DNA of 64,000 nt, taken from an uncultured Helicobacteraceae bacterium (GTDB lineage: Bacteria > Campylobacterota > Campylobacteria > Campylobacterales > Helicobacteraceae). Each line of letters begins with the position of its first letter. The first letter of the stretch is position 1. A program made the position numbers and the translations under genes. Location: the NCBI GenBank assembly GCA_947176375.1, contig CAMWQM010000002.1, forward strand, positions 107,660-171,659, in the 5' to 3' direction. Shown one piece after another: positions 17,461 to 27,476 of the stretch. The notes under the pieces were generated by a model. The model saw only the letters and a list, made by a program, of their open reading frames with translations, searched no databases and was not told where the DNA came from.

Positions 17461-18731
17461 GTGTCTTCATTTAAGAAAATCAAAATATATTAAGTTTAGC
17501 TTGTTTGAATATGAATTAAAAAGATTCTATTTTTTTAGTTTTGATATTTTATTATTTGGCAAGAAAGTTTTTATAAGAAATTAAGGAATAATTATGGATA
17601 TAAAGATAGGGTGAAATACAACTCACTAAGGAAAAAAATAATAATATAATCTATCATCTAAATCCTTTGAGTTAGATTTTTAGAGATTCTAAAATTTTTT
17701 AAAGGAAAAAATAGCATCTTTTTTCTATCACACAAAGTTTAATCTCATATTAATATTATATTGAGGCGAATAATTAGCTTTTATTTATTAGCATTCCACG
17801 CAAAATACAGCAAATATTACTATGCAAAGTTATTGGTAATGCAAATTTTTAATCCAACAGGTAGACGAAACTTCCTGCTATCTGAAGAAAAATATTATCA
17901 TATGAAATAATCATCTGTTTTATACAATATAGTCTTTAGAGTGGCTGACCAACATTTGATTTTATAATATAGATTCAAATAAAAGGCTAAATTATTCTAA
18001 AAGCATTTATACCAAGGATTTGTATGGTGCAGATAAGATGTGCTATTTTAAAAGGTGTTTTTATAGCCTCTGAAGCATTATATTCGCTAAAGCTTTAGTA
18101 AATAAGTAGTATAAATGCTATCAATGGTATGTCTTGCAAGGAGTTAAGAAAAATATTTTTTGGTCTGGCAAATGCGTGTATGGCTGGATTTAAAAGCAAG
18201 CCAAAGAATATGAAGTGACGAAAATAAAGATATGGCTAAATTTTATTTCAACGAGAGTTAATTTTTAAACTGAACAAAGCTAAATTTAGAGCTAGAATCT
18301 CTAAAGGTTGCGGATAAAAGTTAGAATTTATCTATAATTTTTGTATCTAAATAGTAATAAAAATCTCTTTACTTTACACAAAGATATCAATATAAAGGAA
18401 TCTGCGGAATCTAAAAATATATTTGTAAGCTAAATTGAAGCACTATAATTTTGCTTGATTTAGTAGAGTGAATCTAATTATTTTTTGTGTTAAATTTTAT
18501 TTCTTTAGATTCTGAATATTAATATAACCAGAATCATAAATATAAAACATTATAATCAAGCCTCTAAAGTATATTTAAGCAATATTAGAAACCAAAAATA
18601 GTAAGAAGCAAAAACTTCTCAAACTAAAACAATATTCATCTAACAAAATTTTTATTCAGAATCTAGCAAACTAATTTCAAATGATTTGGAGATTAAAAAC
18701 TACCATAGATATTCATTAAACATTCAAGGAA
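17461..18731 (+). other. 1.27 kb gene-free stretch between petC and the asparaginase gene
   Basis: No intact gene is supported. Around 18023-18215 short interrupted frames (for example from an ATG at 18023, MVQIRCAILKGVFIASEALY then a stop, and a further piece ending at 18217) look like a decayed gene, but I cannot name it. The stretch is bounded on both sides by related stem-loops. Confidence 0.45.
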
Positions 18732-18760
18732 CAATCTCCTGCTTTTTAAGTAGGAGATTG
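18732..18760 (-). terminator. Strong stem-loop downstream of the asparaginase gene
   Basis: A 13-bp stem (CAATCTCCTGCTT with AAGTAGGAGATTG, one G-U) closes on a TTT loop, 27 nt past the stop of the minus-strand asparaginase gene. It is nearly symmetrical and could act on both strands. Confidence 0.7.
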
Positions 18761-18786
18761 TAAATTTGATTTAAAAGGAGATTATA

Positions 18787-19837
18787 CTATTTTGCAACAG
18801 GGAAGAAAACCTTTGGCTCTTGTCCTACTCTAGCTTCTCCGTGAAACATTCCTAGCTTATCTTTTGTCCAGGCATAACCAGGATTCCCATTTTTATCGAC
18901 AGAGACAATACCACCTGTCCCACCAAGTGCAGCTACTTGTTTGATAGCTTCTTCAGCTGCTTTTGTAGCGGAGAGCTTTTTATATTTATAGAGTGCAGAA
19001 GCCTCGTGTCCTGTGGCAACTCTAATGAAAATATCTCCTGTTCCTGTGCAAGAAAGTGCTAAAGAATCATTATCAGCATAATTTCCAGCCCCAATAATAG
19101 GAGAATCTCCAATGCGTCCTGTCATTTTATTTGTCATACCGCCTGTGCTTGTTCCAGCTGCTAGATTCCCCTTACTATCAAGTGCAGCTGCTCCGACTGT
19201 TCCAAGATAAGGCTCTGTGTAAAGTCCTAAATGTGCTCGCTGTTTATCGCTATCTAATAATAATTCCTCTTTCTTTTTAGCTTCTTCTAGCTGTTCCCAG
19301 CGATGCTGTGTGAAATAATATTTTTGATCTACCATTTCAAGTCCATTTTCTCTAGCAAGTTTATCAGCACCCTCACCAGCAATCAAAGTATGCTTTGTCT
19401 TGTCCATAACAAGCCTTGCACCCTCAATAGGATTCTTAATCGCCCTGCTCATAGCAACCGCTCCTGCTCTTTTTGTTGCTCCATCCATAATAGAAGCATC
19501 AAGCTCATTAAAACCATCAGCGGTAAATACTGCACCTTTTCCAGCATTAAAAATCGGGCTATCCTCCATTATTTTTATCGCTGCAATCACTGCATCAATA
19601 GCACTTCCGCCTCCAGCTAGGATTTTTTGCCCAGCTTTTAGAGATTCTTCCATAACTTTTTTTTCTCTGTTCAAATTCCTCTTGTGTTAGCCCCAAACCA
19701 CTTGTCCCGCCGTGAATAACGATAATAGGCTTTGGATTTGCTTTCTTTGCAGGAGCTGCCTCTAGCAAACTAGAGCTAAGCGCCACTCCACCAGCAACTA
19801 AAGCTACATTTTGAATAAACTTTCTTCTTTCCATCAT
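18787..19837 (-). pseudogene. Isoaspartyl peptidase/asparaginase (Ntn-hydrolase type), frameshifted at an A8 tract
   Basis: The N-terminal frame (19837 down to 19595) carries a twin-arginine signal (ERRKFIQNVALVAGGVALSS) and the start of the enzyme (IIVIHGGTSGLG). The rest (from about 19674 down to 18787) lies in another frame and contains GGGSAIDAVIAAI, NAGKGAVFTADG, ELDASIMDG and the Ntn active region LGTVGAAAL with its nucleophile threonine, then GTSTGGMTNKMTGRIGDSP. In the coding strand the two parts meet at AGAAAAAAAAGTT (A8); with seven A the frame would be continuous (EEFEQRKKVMEESLK) and give about 349 residues. The gene may therefore be phase-variable, broken, or affected by a sequencing error. 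The product would be a periplasmic asparaginase unrelated in fold to AnsB at 48091. Confidence 0.85.
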
Positions 19838-19856
19838 AAACCCCTTTAAAATAATT

Positions 19857-19876
19857 TTTGAGTTATAAAACTCAAA
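19857..19876 (-). terminator. Small stem-loop between pseC and the asparaginase gene
   Basis: TTTGAGTT and AACTCAAA form a perfect 8-bp stem with an ATAA loop (as read on the plus strand). It lies 53 nt beyond the pseC stop on the minus strand and 20 nt before the asparaginase start, so it may end pseC transcription or belong to the next leader. Confidence 0.5.
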
Positions 19877-19928
19877 TAAAATTGTAGCACAAGCCTTAAT
19901 TAATTTATTTGTGTATTATGATGCTAAA

Positions 19929-21026
19929 TTATCTATATTTCTTTAGAATTTTTAAAAGGTTTTTCGCTACAAATCTAGCATCTTTTAAACTCATCTTTTG
20001 GTGGCAGGGAATTGAAATCTCAGCATTATAAAAACATTCAGCACTCTGCAATTTAGCGTGATTTTTGTATAAATTATATTGATATAGTGGTTTGTAATGC
20101 ACTTGGATTCCGATGCCTTTGTCTAACAAATCCTTAAAAATAGCTTTTTTATGCTTCCAAAGTTTTTGATTTAGTAAGATTGGGTATAGATGGTGGCTTG
20201 ATTTGATATGCTTTGGAATCTCTAATGTGCTAAAAAATGGATTATCTTTGAAAGCTAGATTATAGAAATTTGCAATTTTTGCTCTTTTTTCTATGAAGCC
20301 TTCTAGCCTCTTTAATTGTGAGATTCCTAATGCAGATGCTACATCACTTAATCTAAAATTAAATCCTGTGAAATCTAGCTGACTATCCCAAAGCTCATTT
20401 TTTATGATCCCGTGTGAGCGAATTAGTAAAGCTTTTTTATAAAAATCTTTATTATTTGTTACAATCGCACCGCCCTCAATCGTAGTAATAGGCTTTAAGG
20501 CGTGAAAGCTAAAAATACTCATATCAGCAAATTGCCCTATTTTTCTTCCTTTATATTCCCCACCAAAAGAATGTGAACTATCAGAGATAAAAGAAAGGTT
20601 ATACCTCTTGCAAATCTCTATGATTTTATACACATCAACGCTAATTCCTGCATAATCTACACTCACAATTGCTCTAGTATTTTTATTAATTAGTTTTTCT
20701 ATTTTAAATGTATCGATATTCCCCAAATTATCAATCTCACAAAAAATAGGCTTAATACCTAGATTTAACATCATATTTGAAGTAGCACAAAAAGTCAGCG
20801 GAGTAGTGATAAATTCAAAGCCTTTGTAATCTAATATTTTATAAGCTGTGTATAATGCAGAAGTAGCAGAGTTAAAAGTGATTACATATTTTATTCCTAA
20901 ATATTTAGCGATCTCTTTTTCAAATTCCTCTACAACATTGCCTTGCGTTATGATATCACTTTTTAAGACTGCTAAAACTGCACTTAAATCATCTTTATTA
21001 ATAGACTGCCTACTATAAGGTATCAT
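19929..21026 (-). CDS. pseC: UDP-4-amino-4,6-dideoxy-L-AltNAc transaminase
   Basis: PseC is the PLP aminotransferase of pseudaminic acid synthesis, needed to glycosylate flagellin. The start MIPYSRQSINKDDLSAVLAV followed by LKSDIITQGNVVEEFE is diagnostic. Further signs are NSATSALYTAY, ITTPLTFCATSNM, the SVDYAG loop, DSSHSFGG and the PLP lysine in SFHALKPITTIEGG. Length 365 residues fits. In H. pylori pseC likewise lies close to accC-accB and dcd (from memory), which supports both the symbol and the lineage. It starts 5 nt after the neighbouring hypothetical gene. Confidence 0.93.
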   Translation of the reverse strand: MIPYSRQSINKDDLSAVLAVLKSDIITQGNVVEEFEKEIAKYLGIKYVITFNSATSALYTAYKILDYKGFEFITTPLTFCATSNMMLNLGIKPIFCEIDNLGNIDTFKIEKLINKNTRAIVSVDYAGISVDVYKIIEICKRYNLSFISDSSHSFGGEYKGRKIGQFADMSIFSFHALKPITTIEGGAIVTNNKDFYKKALLIRSHGIIKNELWDSQLDFTGFNFRLSDVASALGISQLKRLEGFIEKRAKIANFYNLAFKDNPFFSTLEIPKHIKSSHHLYPILLNQKLWKHKKAIFKDLLDKGIGIQVHYKPLYQYNLYKNHAKLQSAECFYNAEISIPCHQKMSLKDARFVAKNLLKILKKYR

Positions 21027-21031
21027 TTTTG

Positions 21032-21607
21032 TTAAGCAAGGAGTGAATCTAACCTCAATGCTAAACCTTCAGTATTATGAGCTTTTGAGAATAGATTTGC
21101 ATTTGAAGTGAGGTAAGAATTCATATCTAGATATGGCTCATTTTGAATTTGAATCTTATTTTGAATAGAATCTAGGCTATTTTTTATTAGATTTTGCTCT
21201 AGCTTTAAAGCCTTTTTGAAAGAATAAATATCTCTATTATCACTAGGGATAATAGTTAAAATCCTATTTGCATCAAAGAGCAAACCTCCATAAGAATCCT
21301 TTAAAATCACATTATTTGCAAATATTTTGGCACCAAAGAAATTTGCTTGAGACAGAATCTCTTTTGCTTCATCTAGGTTTATATTACTATTATTTAGGAT
21401 TTTTTCAATACTAGTATTTGCAAGCTGTAAGATTCCAATAGCATTATTTAGCTCCTTATGTTCTAGCGATGAATAACCATTATTAACAAAAGATCTATCA
21501 TTTAGAATCTGATTATTTTCTAGGGCTTTTTTTGCTAGATTATTTGGCTTTGTAGCTTGATTTTGAACTTTGTCTTTATTTAAAAAATTATTAGAATCTA
21601 TTTTCAT
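21032..21607 (-). CDS. Conserved hypothetical protein between accC and pseC
   Basis: I do not recognise a named family. The 191-residue protein is soluble, asparagine- and lysine-rich, has no signal peptide, and is mainly helical. The middle (about residues 53-90, GILQLANTSIEKILNNSN then LDEAKEILSQANFFG) resembles the helical repeats of flagellin-like or hook-associated proteins, and the C-terminus ends LALRLDSLLA. Its place between accC and pseC and its coupling to pseC (5 nt) suggest a conserved Helicobacter protein, possibly flagellum-linked, but this is only an inference. Confidence 0.6.
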   Translation of the reverse strand: MKIDSNNFLNKDKVQNQATKPNNLAKKALENNQILNDRSFVNNGYSSLEHKELNNAIGILQLANTSIEKILNNSNINLDEAKEILSQANFFGAKIFANNVILKDSYGGLLFDANRILTIIPSDNRDIYSFKKALKLEQNLIKNSLDSIQNKIQIQNEPYLDMNSYLTSNANLFSKAHNTEGLALRLDSLLA

Positions 21608-21636
21608 TTTAAGCCTTAAACTTTATTTCATAAAGT

Positions 21637-22986
21637 TTAAAGCATTTTTTGTTCCAAGTATTTAGTGTGAATCCTTGAATTTATAAAATCTTCATTTTCC
21701 ATCATTTTTATATGAAATGGAATTGTAGTTTTAATCCCGCTTACTTTAAATTCTTTTAATGCTCTCTTCATTCTAGCAATAGCTTTAGGTCTAGTAGGTG
21801 CCCAAACTATTAGCTTTCCTATCATTGAATCGTAAAACATAGGCACACTATATCCAGCATAAACGTGTGTATCAATCCTAACATTTCCTCCACCTGGTGC
21901 AATCCACTCTGTAATTTTGCCTGGACAAGGATAAAATTTCTCTGGGTCTTCAGCTGTGATTCGGCATTCTATTGAATGTCCGCTAAATTTTATCTCATTT
22001 TGATTTGGAAGCTTCTCACCTTCTGCAACTCTTATCATAAGCTCAATTAAATCAAGATTACTAACCATCTCACTAACCGTGTGCTCTACTTGAAGTCTTG
22101 TATTCATCTCCATAAAATAAAAGTCTTTTTTATTTTCATCTAGCAAGAATTCAAAAGTTCCAGCACCCTCGTATTTAATGTATTTTGCAGCCTTTACCGC
22201 TGTCTTTAACAACTCTTCTCTAACTTCTTTGCTTAAAACTACTGCTGGAGATTCTTCTATTAATTTTTGCTGTCTTCTTTGAGCAGAGCAGTCTCTTTCG
22301 CCTATATGCAAGACATTTCCATATTTATCAGCCATAACTTGAACTTCAATATGCTTTGGATTTTTAATAAATTTCTCCATATAAATTGAACCATCTCCAA
22401 ATGCATTAACTGCTTCAGATTCTGCTGCTAAAAGTGAATTTTTAAGATTGTCTTCGCTTTCAACTATCCTCATTCCTCTACCACCACCACCTGCTGCAGC
22501 TTTTATAATCACAGGGTAGCCAATTTTTTTAGCAATCTTTTGTGCCTCTTTATAATCTTTCAAAGCTCCATCACTCCCTTGTATAACAGGGATCCCAGCC
22601 TCTTTCATTACATCTTTAGCTTTGCTTTTATCGCTCATTAATGCCATTACTGCTTGGCTTGGTCCTATAAAAGTGATATTATGGTTTTCACAAATTTCTA
22701 CAAAATTTTGATTTTCACTTAAAAAACCATAGCCTGGGAATATTGCATCGATTTTAAAAAGCTCAACGACGGTTATAATCGCAGGTATATTTAAATAGCT
22801 TTCACTTGACTTTGCCCCGCCTATACAGATTTTTAAATCTGCTACATCTAAATAATGTATGTCTTTATCCGCAGTAGAGTAGATTACGACCGCCTCTTTT
22901 CCCATATCTTGGATAGTCCTAATAGCTCTTAAGGCTATCTCACCCCTATTTGCTATTAAGATTCTCTTTATTTCTTTCTTTTTCAT
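21637..22986 (-). CDS. accC: Acetyl-CoA carboxylase, biotin carboxylase subunit
   Basis: AccC uses ATP and bicarbonate to carboxylate biotin on AccB, the first step of fatty-acid synthesis. It is an ATP-grasp protein with RILIANRGEIALRAIRT at the start, the glycine-rich lid AAAGGGGRGMRIV, EKFIKNPKHIEVQV, the GERDCSAQRRQQKLIEESP block and EMNTRLQVEHTVSE. Length 449 residues is normal. It lies 8 nt after accB, forming the usual accBC pair. Confidence 0.97.
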   Translation of the reverse strand: MKKKEIKRILIANRGEIALRAIRTIQDMGKEAVVIYSTADKDIHYLDVADLKICIGGAKSSESYLNIPAIITVVELFKIDAIFPGYGFLSENQNFVEICENHNITFIGPSQAVMALMSDKSKAKDVMKEAGIPVIQGSDGALKDYKEAQKIAKKIGYPVIIKAAAGGGGRGMRIVESEDNLKNSLLAAESEAVNAFGDGSIYMEKFIKNPKHIEVQVMADKYGNVLHIGERDCSAQRRQQKLIEESPAVVLSKEVREELLKTAVKAAKYIKYEGAGTFEFLLDENKKDFYFMEMNTRLQVEHTVSEMVSNLDLIELMIRVAEGEKLPNQNEIKFSGHSIECRITAEDPEKFYPCPGKITEWIAPGGGNVRIDTHVYAGYSVPMFYDSMIGKLIVWAPTRPKAIARMKRALKEFKVSGIKTTIPFHIKMMENEDFINSRIHTKYLEQKML

Positions 22987-22994
22987 TTATTTGC

Positions 22995-23483
22995 CTATAT
23001 TTTTTCTACGATAAATAACGGGGTGCTAAACTCTACACTTTGCGCATCAGAAGCCACTATCTCTACTATCTTACAATCAAATTCCGCCTCAATCTCATTC
23101 ATTATTTTCATAGCCTCAATTATTGCGATAGTCTGCCCTTTTTTAACTTTATCACCAACATTCACATAAGGAGCAGAATCTGGCGATGGAGCACGATAAA
23201 ATGTACCTACAATTGGTGAAGTGATTGTATCTGTATTGCTTGGCTTATTTTGTGCAATGCTAGAATTAGCTTGCTCGTTTGGAACGGCAGTTTGAGCTAC
23301 TGCAACTTCATTTGGAATCATACTATTTGAAATTACATTTGGGGCTAATATCTGTGCTTGCTTTGGAATTTTATTACCACTTTTTTCTAATGAGATTTCA
23401 AAATTATCATTAGTAATTTTTAATTTTACAGAACTTGAATTGTCAAATATCTCTAATAATTTCTTTATATCTTGTATATTCAT
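22995..23483 (-). CDS. accB: Biotin carboxyl carrier protein of acetyl-CoA carboxylase
   Basis: The start at 23483 (MNIQDIKKLLEIFDNS) fits AccB proteins better than an upstream ATG seven codons earlier. The N-terminal helix and strand pair is followed by an A/N/S/P-rich linker (about residues 45-85) and the biotinyl domain with TITSPIVGTFYRAPSP and the biotin lysine in IEAMKIMNEIEAE near residue 126. The product is about 162 residues. The gene is divergent from dcd, with a 76-nt spacer that must hold both promoters. Confidence 0.95.
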   Translation of the reverse strand: MNIQDIKKLLEIFDNSSSVKLKITNDNFEISLEKSGNKIPKQAQILAPNVISNSMIPNEVAVAQTAVPNEQANSSIAQNKPSNTDTITSPIVGTFYRAPSPDSAPYVNVGDKVKKGQTIAIIEAMKIMNEIEAEFDCKIVEIVASDAQSVEFSTPLFIVEKI

Positions 23484-23559
23484 TGAATAAGCCTTTAATA
23501 TCAAATTTTAAAAATCAATTTTGTTATAATAGCACAAAAACTTATCAAAAAGGTTAATA

Positions 23560-24117
23560 ATGGGTTTAAAATCTGATAAATGGATAAAGGAAATGTCTTT
23601 AAAGCGCGATATGATAGCACCTTTTGTGAATAATCAAATTAAAAAAGGAACTATTAGCTATGGCGTTAGCAGTTATGGCTATGATATACGCGTGGCGGAT
23701 GAATATCAAATCTTTACTAATGTGAATTCTACGATAGTCGATCCGAAGGATTTTGATGTTTGCAATGTAGTGAAGCACACAGGCGATATTTGTATTGTCC
23801 CACCAAATTCTTTCGCGCTTGCCAGAACCATTGAGTATTTTAAGATTCCTAGGAATGTATTAGCAATCTGTCTTGGGAAAAGCACTTATGCAAGATGTGG
23901 GATAATTGTGAATGTAACGCCATTTGAGCCAGAATTTGAAGGGCATATTACAATAGAAATATCAAATACTACGCCACTTCCAGCCAAAATTTACTCAAAT
24001 GAGGGGATAGCACAAGTGCTGTTTTTTGAGGGTGATGAACCTTGTGAAATAAGTTATAAAGATAGAAATGGCAAGTATCAAAAGCAAACAGGAATAACCC
24101 TACCAAAAGTGCTTTAG
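23560..24117 (+). CDS. dcd: dCTP deaminase
   Basis: Dcd converts dCTP to dUTP for thymidylate synthesis. The protein shows the homotrimer-fold signature with [53 protein letters not shown] (the conserved arginine and catalytic glutamate) and a C-terminal [11 protein letters not shown] clamp. Length 185 residues. It is divergent from accB, matching the known Helicobacter neighbourhood. No gene follows for 260 nt. Confidence 0.96.
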   Translation: MGLKSDKWIKEMSLKRDMIAPFVNNQIKKGTISYGVSSYGYDIRVADEYQIFTNVNSTIVDPKDFDVCNVVKHTGDICIVPPNSFALARTIEYFKIPRNVLAICLGKSTYARCGIIVNVTPFEPEFEGHITIEISNTTPLPAKIYSNEGIAQVLFFEGDEPCEISYKDRNGKYQKQTGITLPKVL

Positions 24118-24377
24118 AAATTTTTTGCTTTTTATATTTATGCCTTATAATTTTAATTATTTAGATTTTGCAATTTAAGATTCCATTTTAAAATAGCTTT
24201 TTATAAAGATAAATTAAGGAAATATTCATATACAAATTATAAAACTAGCAAATATAAACTTTTCTTATATCATTAAAAATTATTAGATAAATAGATTTTG
24301 AAAGCCTAAAAAGTAGATTTTACTTCATCCAATGAAATTATAACTTAATCTAGTTTTTAAATCACATTTTGCAAACT

Positions 24378-25259
24378 TTAAAATGAAAGTATATAGCTTA
24401 AAGTTATATTATCAGTTTTTAGTTTGTATTGCGTAGTTGCAGAGCCTGCAATCTCTGGGCGAGATTCTGAATAGTTATAGATTGAGGCATAAATATAAGA
24501 GTAGCGGTATGATAGCTCAAAGCTATGTGTATTTTCTAATACAAATCTAAATCCACCACCAAGCCAACCGATAGGGCTAAATGGCACTTTCCCACTATTT
24601 TTCAAACTATCATCATCAAATAAAACCATATACATTCCTCCACCAATACCAAAAAATCCACCTATACCCCAAGTTTTTGTATTATAGAAATTGAGCAATA
24701 AATCAATATTCACACCAAGATTTAAAATATGAAATTTTGGAATCTTTATATACGAGCCCTCCCCATAGAATCTCCCACCTATATATTTATCAATATTTGA
24801 AACCCCTACTTTAAACCCAGAATTTAAAGAATATGATTTTGATGATGTGCTTGTCTCTTTCATTTCCGTCAATGAATATAAAATATTAGCCATACTAATG
24901 CCAACATCGATACCAAAAAAGAATTGAGTTAGATCATTCTCTTGTTTTTTATAGACATTTATTACAGATAGATTGCGGTAGTTTGGCCTTTTTTGATTTG
25001 TTATACTATTTGGTGTCTCAGCATTTTTGGCTCTTTTCATTATTCTGCTAGATTGAGATTTTTCTGTAGAATCTTTATAAATATTATCTTGTTTATTTTG
25101 CGGAATGTTTATGGAATCCTGTCTTATTTGTTGCGTAGAATCTCTAGGAATTTGTGCTAAATCTTGTATATTTTGAGCATTTGTAACAATATCAGCTATA
25201 AATTCTATTCTATAAAAAAGCATTAACATTAATAAATCCGCTCCGATAGTATTTAGCAT
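24378..25259 (-). CDS. Outer-membrane beta-barrel protein with polar N-terminal linker
   Basis: The 293-residue protein has a hydrophobic N-terminus (about residues 1-28), a polar Q/D/S/N-rich linker (about 29-100) and a barrel-like C-terminal part of glycine/aromatic strands (WGIGGFFGIGGGMY, PIGWLGGGFRFVLE, SFELSYRYSYIYAS) ending ...SYILSF with terminal phenylalanine. The layout mirrors the protein at 7534. The start codon is uncertain: MLNTIGADLLMLML is a poor signal sequence and a later methionine is possible. It follows radA with only a 6-nt gap, so it is likely cotranscribed with radA and ftsY. Confidence 0.7.
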   Translation of the reverse strand: MLNTIGADLLMLMLFYRIEFIADIVTNAQNIQDLAQIPRDSTQQIRQDSINIPQNKQDNIYKDSTEKSQSSRIMKRAKNAETPNSITNQKRPNYRNLSVINVYKKQENDLTQFFFGIDVGISMANILYSLTEMKETSTSSKSYSLNSGFKVGVSNIDKYIGGRFYGEGSYIKIPKFHILNLGVNIDLLLNFYNTKTWGIGGFFGIGGGMYMVLFDDDSLKNSGKVPFSPIGWLGGGFRFVLENTHSFELSYRYSYIYASIYNYSESRPEIAGSATTQYKLKTDNITLSYILSF

Positions 25260-25265
25260 TTATCA

Positions 25266-26609
25266 CTACATCCATTGCAATAGTTTTGTAACATCACTTG
25301 CTTCAAAAATCTTTAAATTATGAGTAGATTTTGGCTTTTTGGGGACCACCACATTAAGAAAGCCATAGGATTGAAGCTCCTTTAGTCTTAAGTCAATATT
25401 GCCAACCTCTCTAATATCACCCACAAGGCTAACTTCGCCAATAAATGCGCTTTTATTATTAAGCGGACGATTTCTATATGATGAGATTATTGCAGCAATC
25501 AAGGCTAAATCAAGTGCTGTTTCTGTAATTTTCATTCCACCTACGATATTTACAAATACATCATATCTAGCAAATGGAAAGTCTAATTTTCGCTCTAGCA
25601 GAGCTAAAAGCATATTTAATCTATTTAATTCAAAGCCTGTAGCAGAGCGTCTAGGAAAGCTACTTTCACTAACCAAAGCTTGAACTTCAAGCACAATAGG
25701 ACGACTTCCCTCTAGCAAAACACTTATTGCACTACCAGACATAGAATCTTTTTGACTAAAAAACATTTTTGAAGCATTTTTTGCACTAATCAAACCACTA
25801 CTTCCCATTTCAAAGATCCCAACTTCATTTGTAGCACCAAAGCGATTCTTAAAGCTCCTTAAAATTCGCATATCACGGGATGGATCACCTTCAAAATAAA
25901 GCACACAATCAACCATATGCTCCAAAATCCTAGGTCCAGCAATAGAGCCTTCCTTTGTGATATGCCCAATTATAAAAATACTAATTTGAAGCTCCTTTGC
26001 AAGACGAAGCAATAAAAATGTGCATTCTCTAACCTGCGATACACTACCAGGTGCAGAGGAAATGGAACTACTAAACATAGTTTGAATACTATCAATGACA
26101 CAAACTTGATAGTTTCTACTTCTCAAATTCTCCTCAATGCTCTCCAAATCAATAGAATTAAGCAAAAATAAATTATCCTCTATTTTTCCAAGCCTCCCAG
26201 CCCTCAATCTAATCTGTGAAGCACTCTCCTCACCGCTTACATAAAGGATATTTTTTTCTTTTGAGAGATTTAGAGAAGTTTTTAGAAGCAAGGTTGATTT
26301 CCCAACACCAGGGCTTCCACCTATTAGATATAATCCACCTGGCACAATTCCTCCACCAAGCACTATATCAAACTCACTTTCTTTCGAGCTAAAGCGAGTA
26401 ACTACATCTATTTCTACATCTTTGATATTTAGAGCCTCTACCTTTTGGCTAGTGCTTTGCTCTTTCATTGTCCTTAATATTTCTAAATCTTTGGGCTTAA
26501 TTTCTACCATACTGTCCCAAGAGCCACAATTAGAGCACTTACCAGCCCATTTTGTGCTTTGAGCACCACAATGCTGACACTCAAAAATATTTACTTGTTT
26601 TTTTGCCAC
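25266..26609 (-). CDS. radA: DNA repair protein RadA
   Basis: RadA is a RecA-like motor that helps branch migration in recombination and, in naturally competent bacteria, in transformation. The order is N-terminal zinc finger (C11-x2-C14 ... C25-x2-C28), Walker A GGSPGVGKST (about residue 90), the RadA-specific RSFKNRFGATNEVGIFEM motif (about 250) and a C-terminal Lon-protease-like domain with the PRRSATGFELNRLNMLLALL and KITETALDLALIAA blocks. Length 447 residues. It sits between ftsY and the barrel gene on the same strand. Confidence 0.96.
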   Translation of the reverse strand: MAKKQVNIFECQHCGAQSTKWAGKCSNCGSWDSMVEIKPKDLEILRTMKEQSTSQKVEALNIKDVEIDVVTRFSSKESEFDIVLGGGIVPGGLYLIGGSPGVGKSTLLLKTSLNLSKEKNILYVSGEESASQIRLRAGRLGKIEDNLFLLNSIDLESIEENLRSRNYQVCVIDSIQTMFSSSISSAPGSVSQVRECTFLLLRLAKELQISIFIIGHITKEGSIAGPRILEHMVDCVLYFEGDPSRDMRILRSFKNRFGATNEVGIFEMGSSGLISAKNASKMFFSQKDSMSGSAISVLLEGSRPIVLEVQALVSESSFPRRSATGFELNRLNMLLALLERKLDFPFARYDVFVNIVGGMKITETALDLALIAAIISSYRNRPLNNKSAFIGEVSLVGDIREVGNIDLRLKELQSYGFLNVVVPKKPKSTHNLKIFEASDVTKLLQWM

Positions 26610-26624
26610 TATAAAAGCCCTATT

Positions 26625-27467
26625 TTAAGAAAATGCATAATCAACTAAGTTTTTTAAATACCAATCCAATTCAAAAGCTTTAAAATCGTCTTCCCCCTCA
26701 CCAATACCAACATATAAAATAGGAAGTCTTAAAAGCGACATTATGCTAATCAAACTCCCGCCTTTGCTCGTGCCATCAAGCTTTGTAATAATCACTCCAT
26801 CAAGATTTAGTGCTTCATTAAAAATTTTAGCTTGATTAAGTGCTTGCGTGCCTTGCGTGCCATCAAGAACTAGAATTTTATAAAAATCCAAATCCCCTAA
26901 AGCCTTTTTACAGGTATTTGAAATTTTTATTAATTCATTTTTTAGATTTACCTTGTTATCAAGCCTACCTGCTGTATCAATTAACGCAATATCAATGTTA
27001 CGACTTTTTGCTGCATTAATTGTATCAAATGCTACAGATGAAGGGTCTGCACCAAATTTCGAGCTAATAACATTAATATCTAATCTCTCACCCCACGCAC
27101 AAAGCTGTTCTACTGCTGCCGCTCTAAAAGTATCTCCAGCGCCAAAAATAATTCTTTTGCCTTTATTTTTATAAATTTTACCTAGTTTTGCTATTGTGGT
27201 AGTTTTTCCTGCGCCATTTACCCCAATAATTAAAAACACTAACGGCTTTGCATTAATTTCTCTTAATTCTAATTTATCATAATAGCTTTCCTTGATAAAC
27301 CTTGATATATTAGATTCTAGCTCATTTCTGCCTATTTTATTAGAGGTGGATTGTAGAATTTTTTCTATAATTTCATACTCAATATCGCACTCTAGTAACT
27401 TTTCTTCTAAAATATCTTTTGTTATACTCTCTTTATTTGACTTAAAACTTTTAAAAAAAGAAAACAT
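26625..27467 (-). CDS. ftsY: Signal recognition particle receptor FtsY
   Basis: FtsY is the SRP receptor GTPase that docks ribosomes to the membrane. The NG domain has the P-loop GVNGAGKTTTIAKLG (about residues 85-99), FGAGDTFRAAAVEQL, DTAGRLDNK, TKLDGTSKGG and the final GVGEGEDD-like motif (here GIGEGEDDFKAFE). At 280 residues it lacks the long acidic A domain of E. coli FtsY, as usual in Helicobacter. It is followed by radA (15-nt gap) and preceded by a thioredoxin-like lipoprotein gene. Confidence 0.96.
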   Translation of the reverse strand: MFSFFKSFKSNKESITKDILEEKLLECDIEYEIIEKILQSTSNKIGRNELESNISRFIKESYYDKLELREINAKPLVFLIIGVNGAGKTTTIAKLGKIYKNKGKRIIFGAGDTFRAAAVEQLCAWGERLDINVISSKFGADPSSVAFDTINAAKSRNIDIALIDTAGRLDNKVNLKNELIKISNTCKKALGDLDFYKILVLDGTQGTQALNQAKIFNEALNLDGVIITKLDGTSKGGSLISIMSLLRLPILYVGIGEGEDDFKAFELDWYLKNLVDYAFS

Positions 27468-27476
27468 TTTAACCCC

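Noticed and set aside
19303..19690. Plus-strand open frames of 96 and 105 codons
   Set aside because: They oppose the asparaginase coding region, whose frames carry the family motifs.
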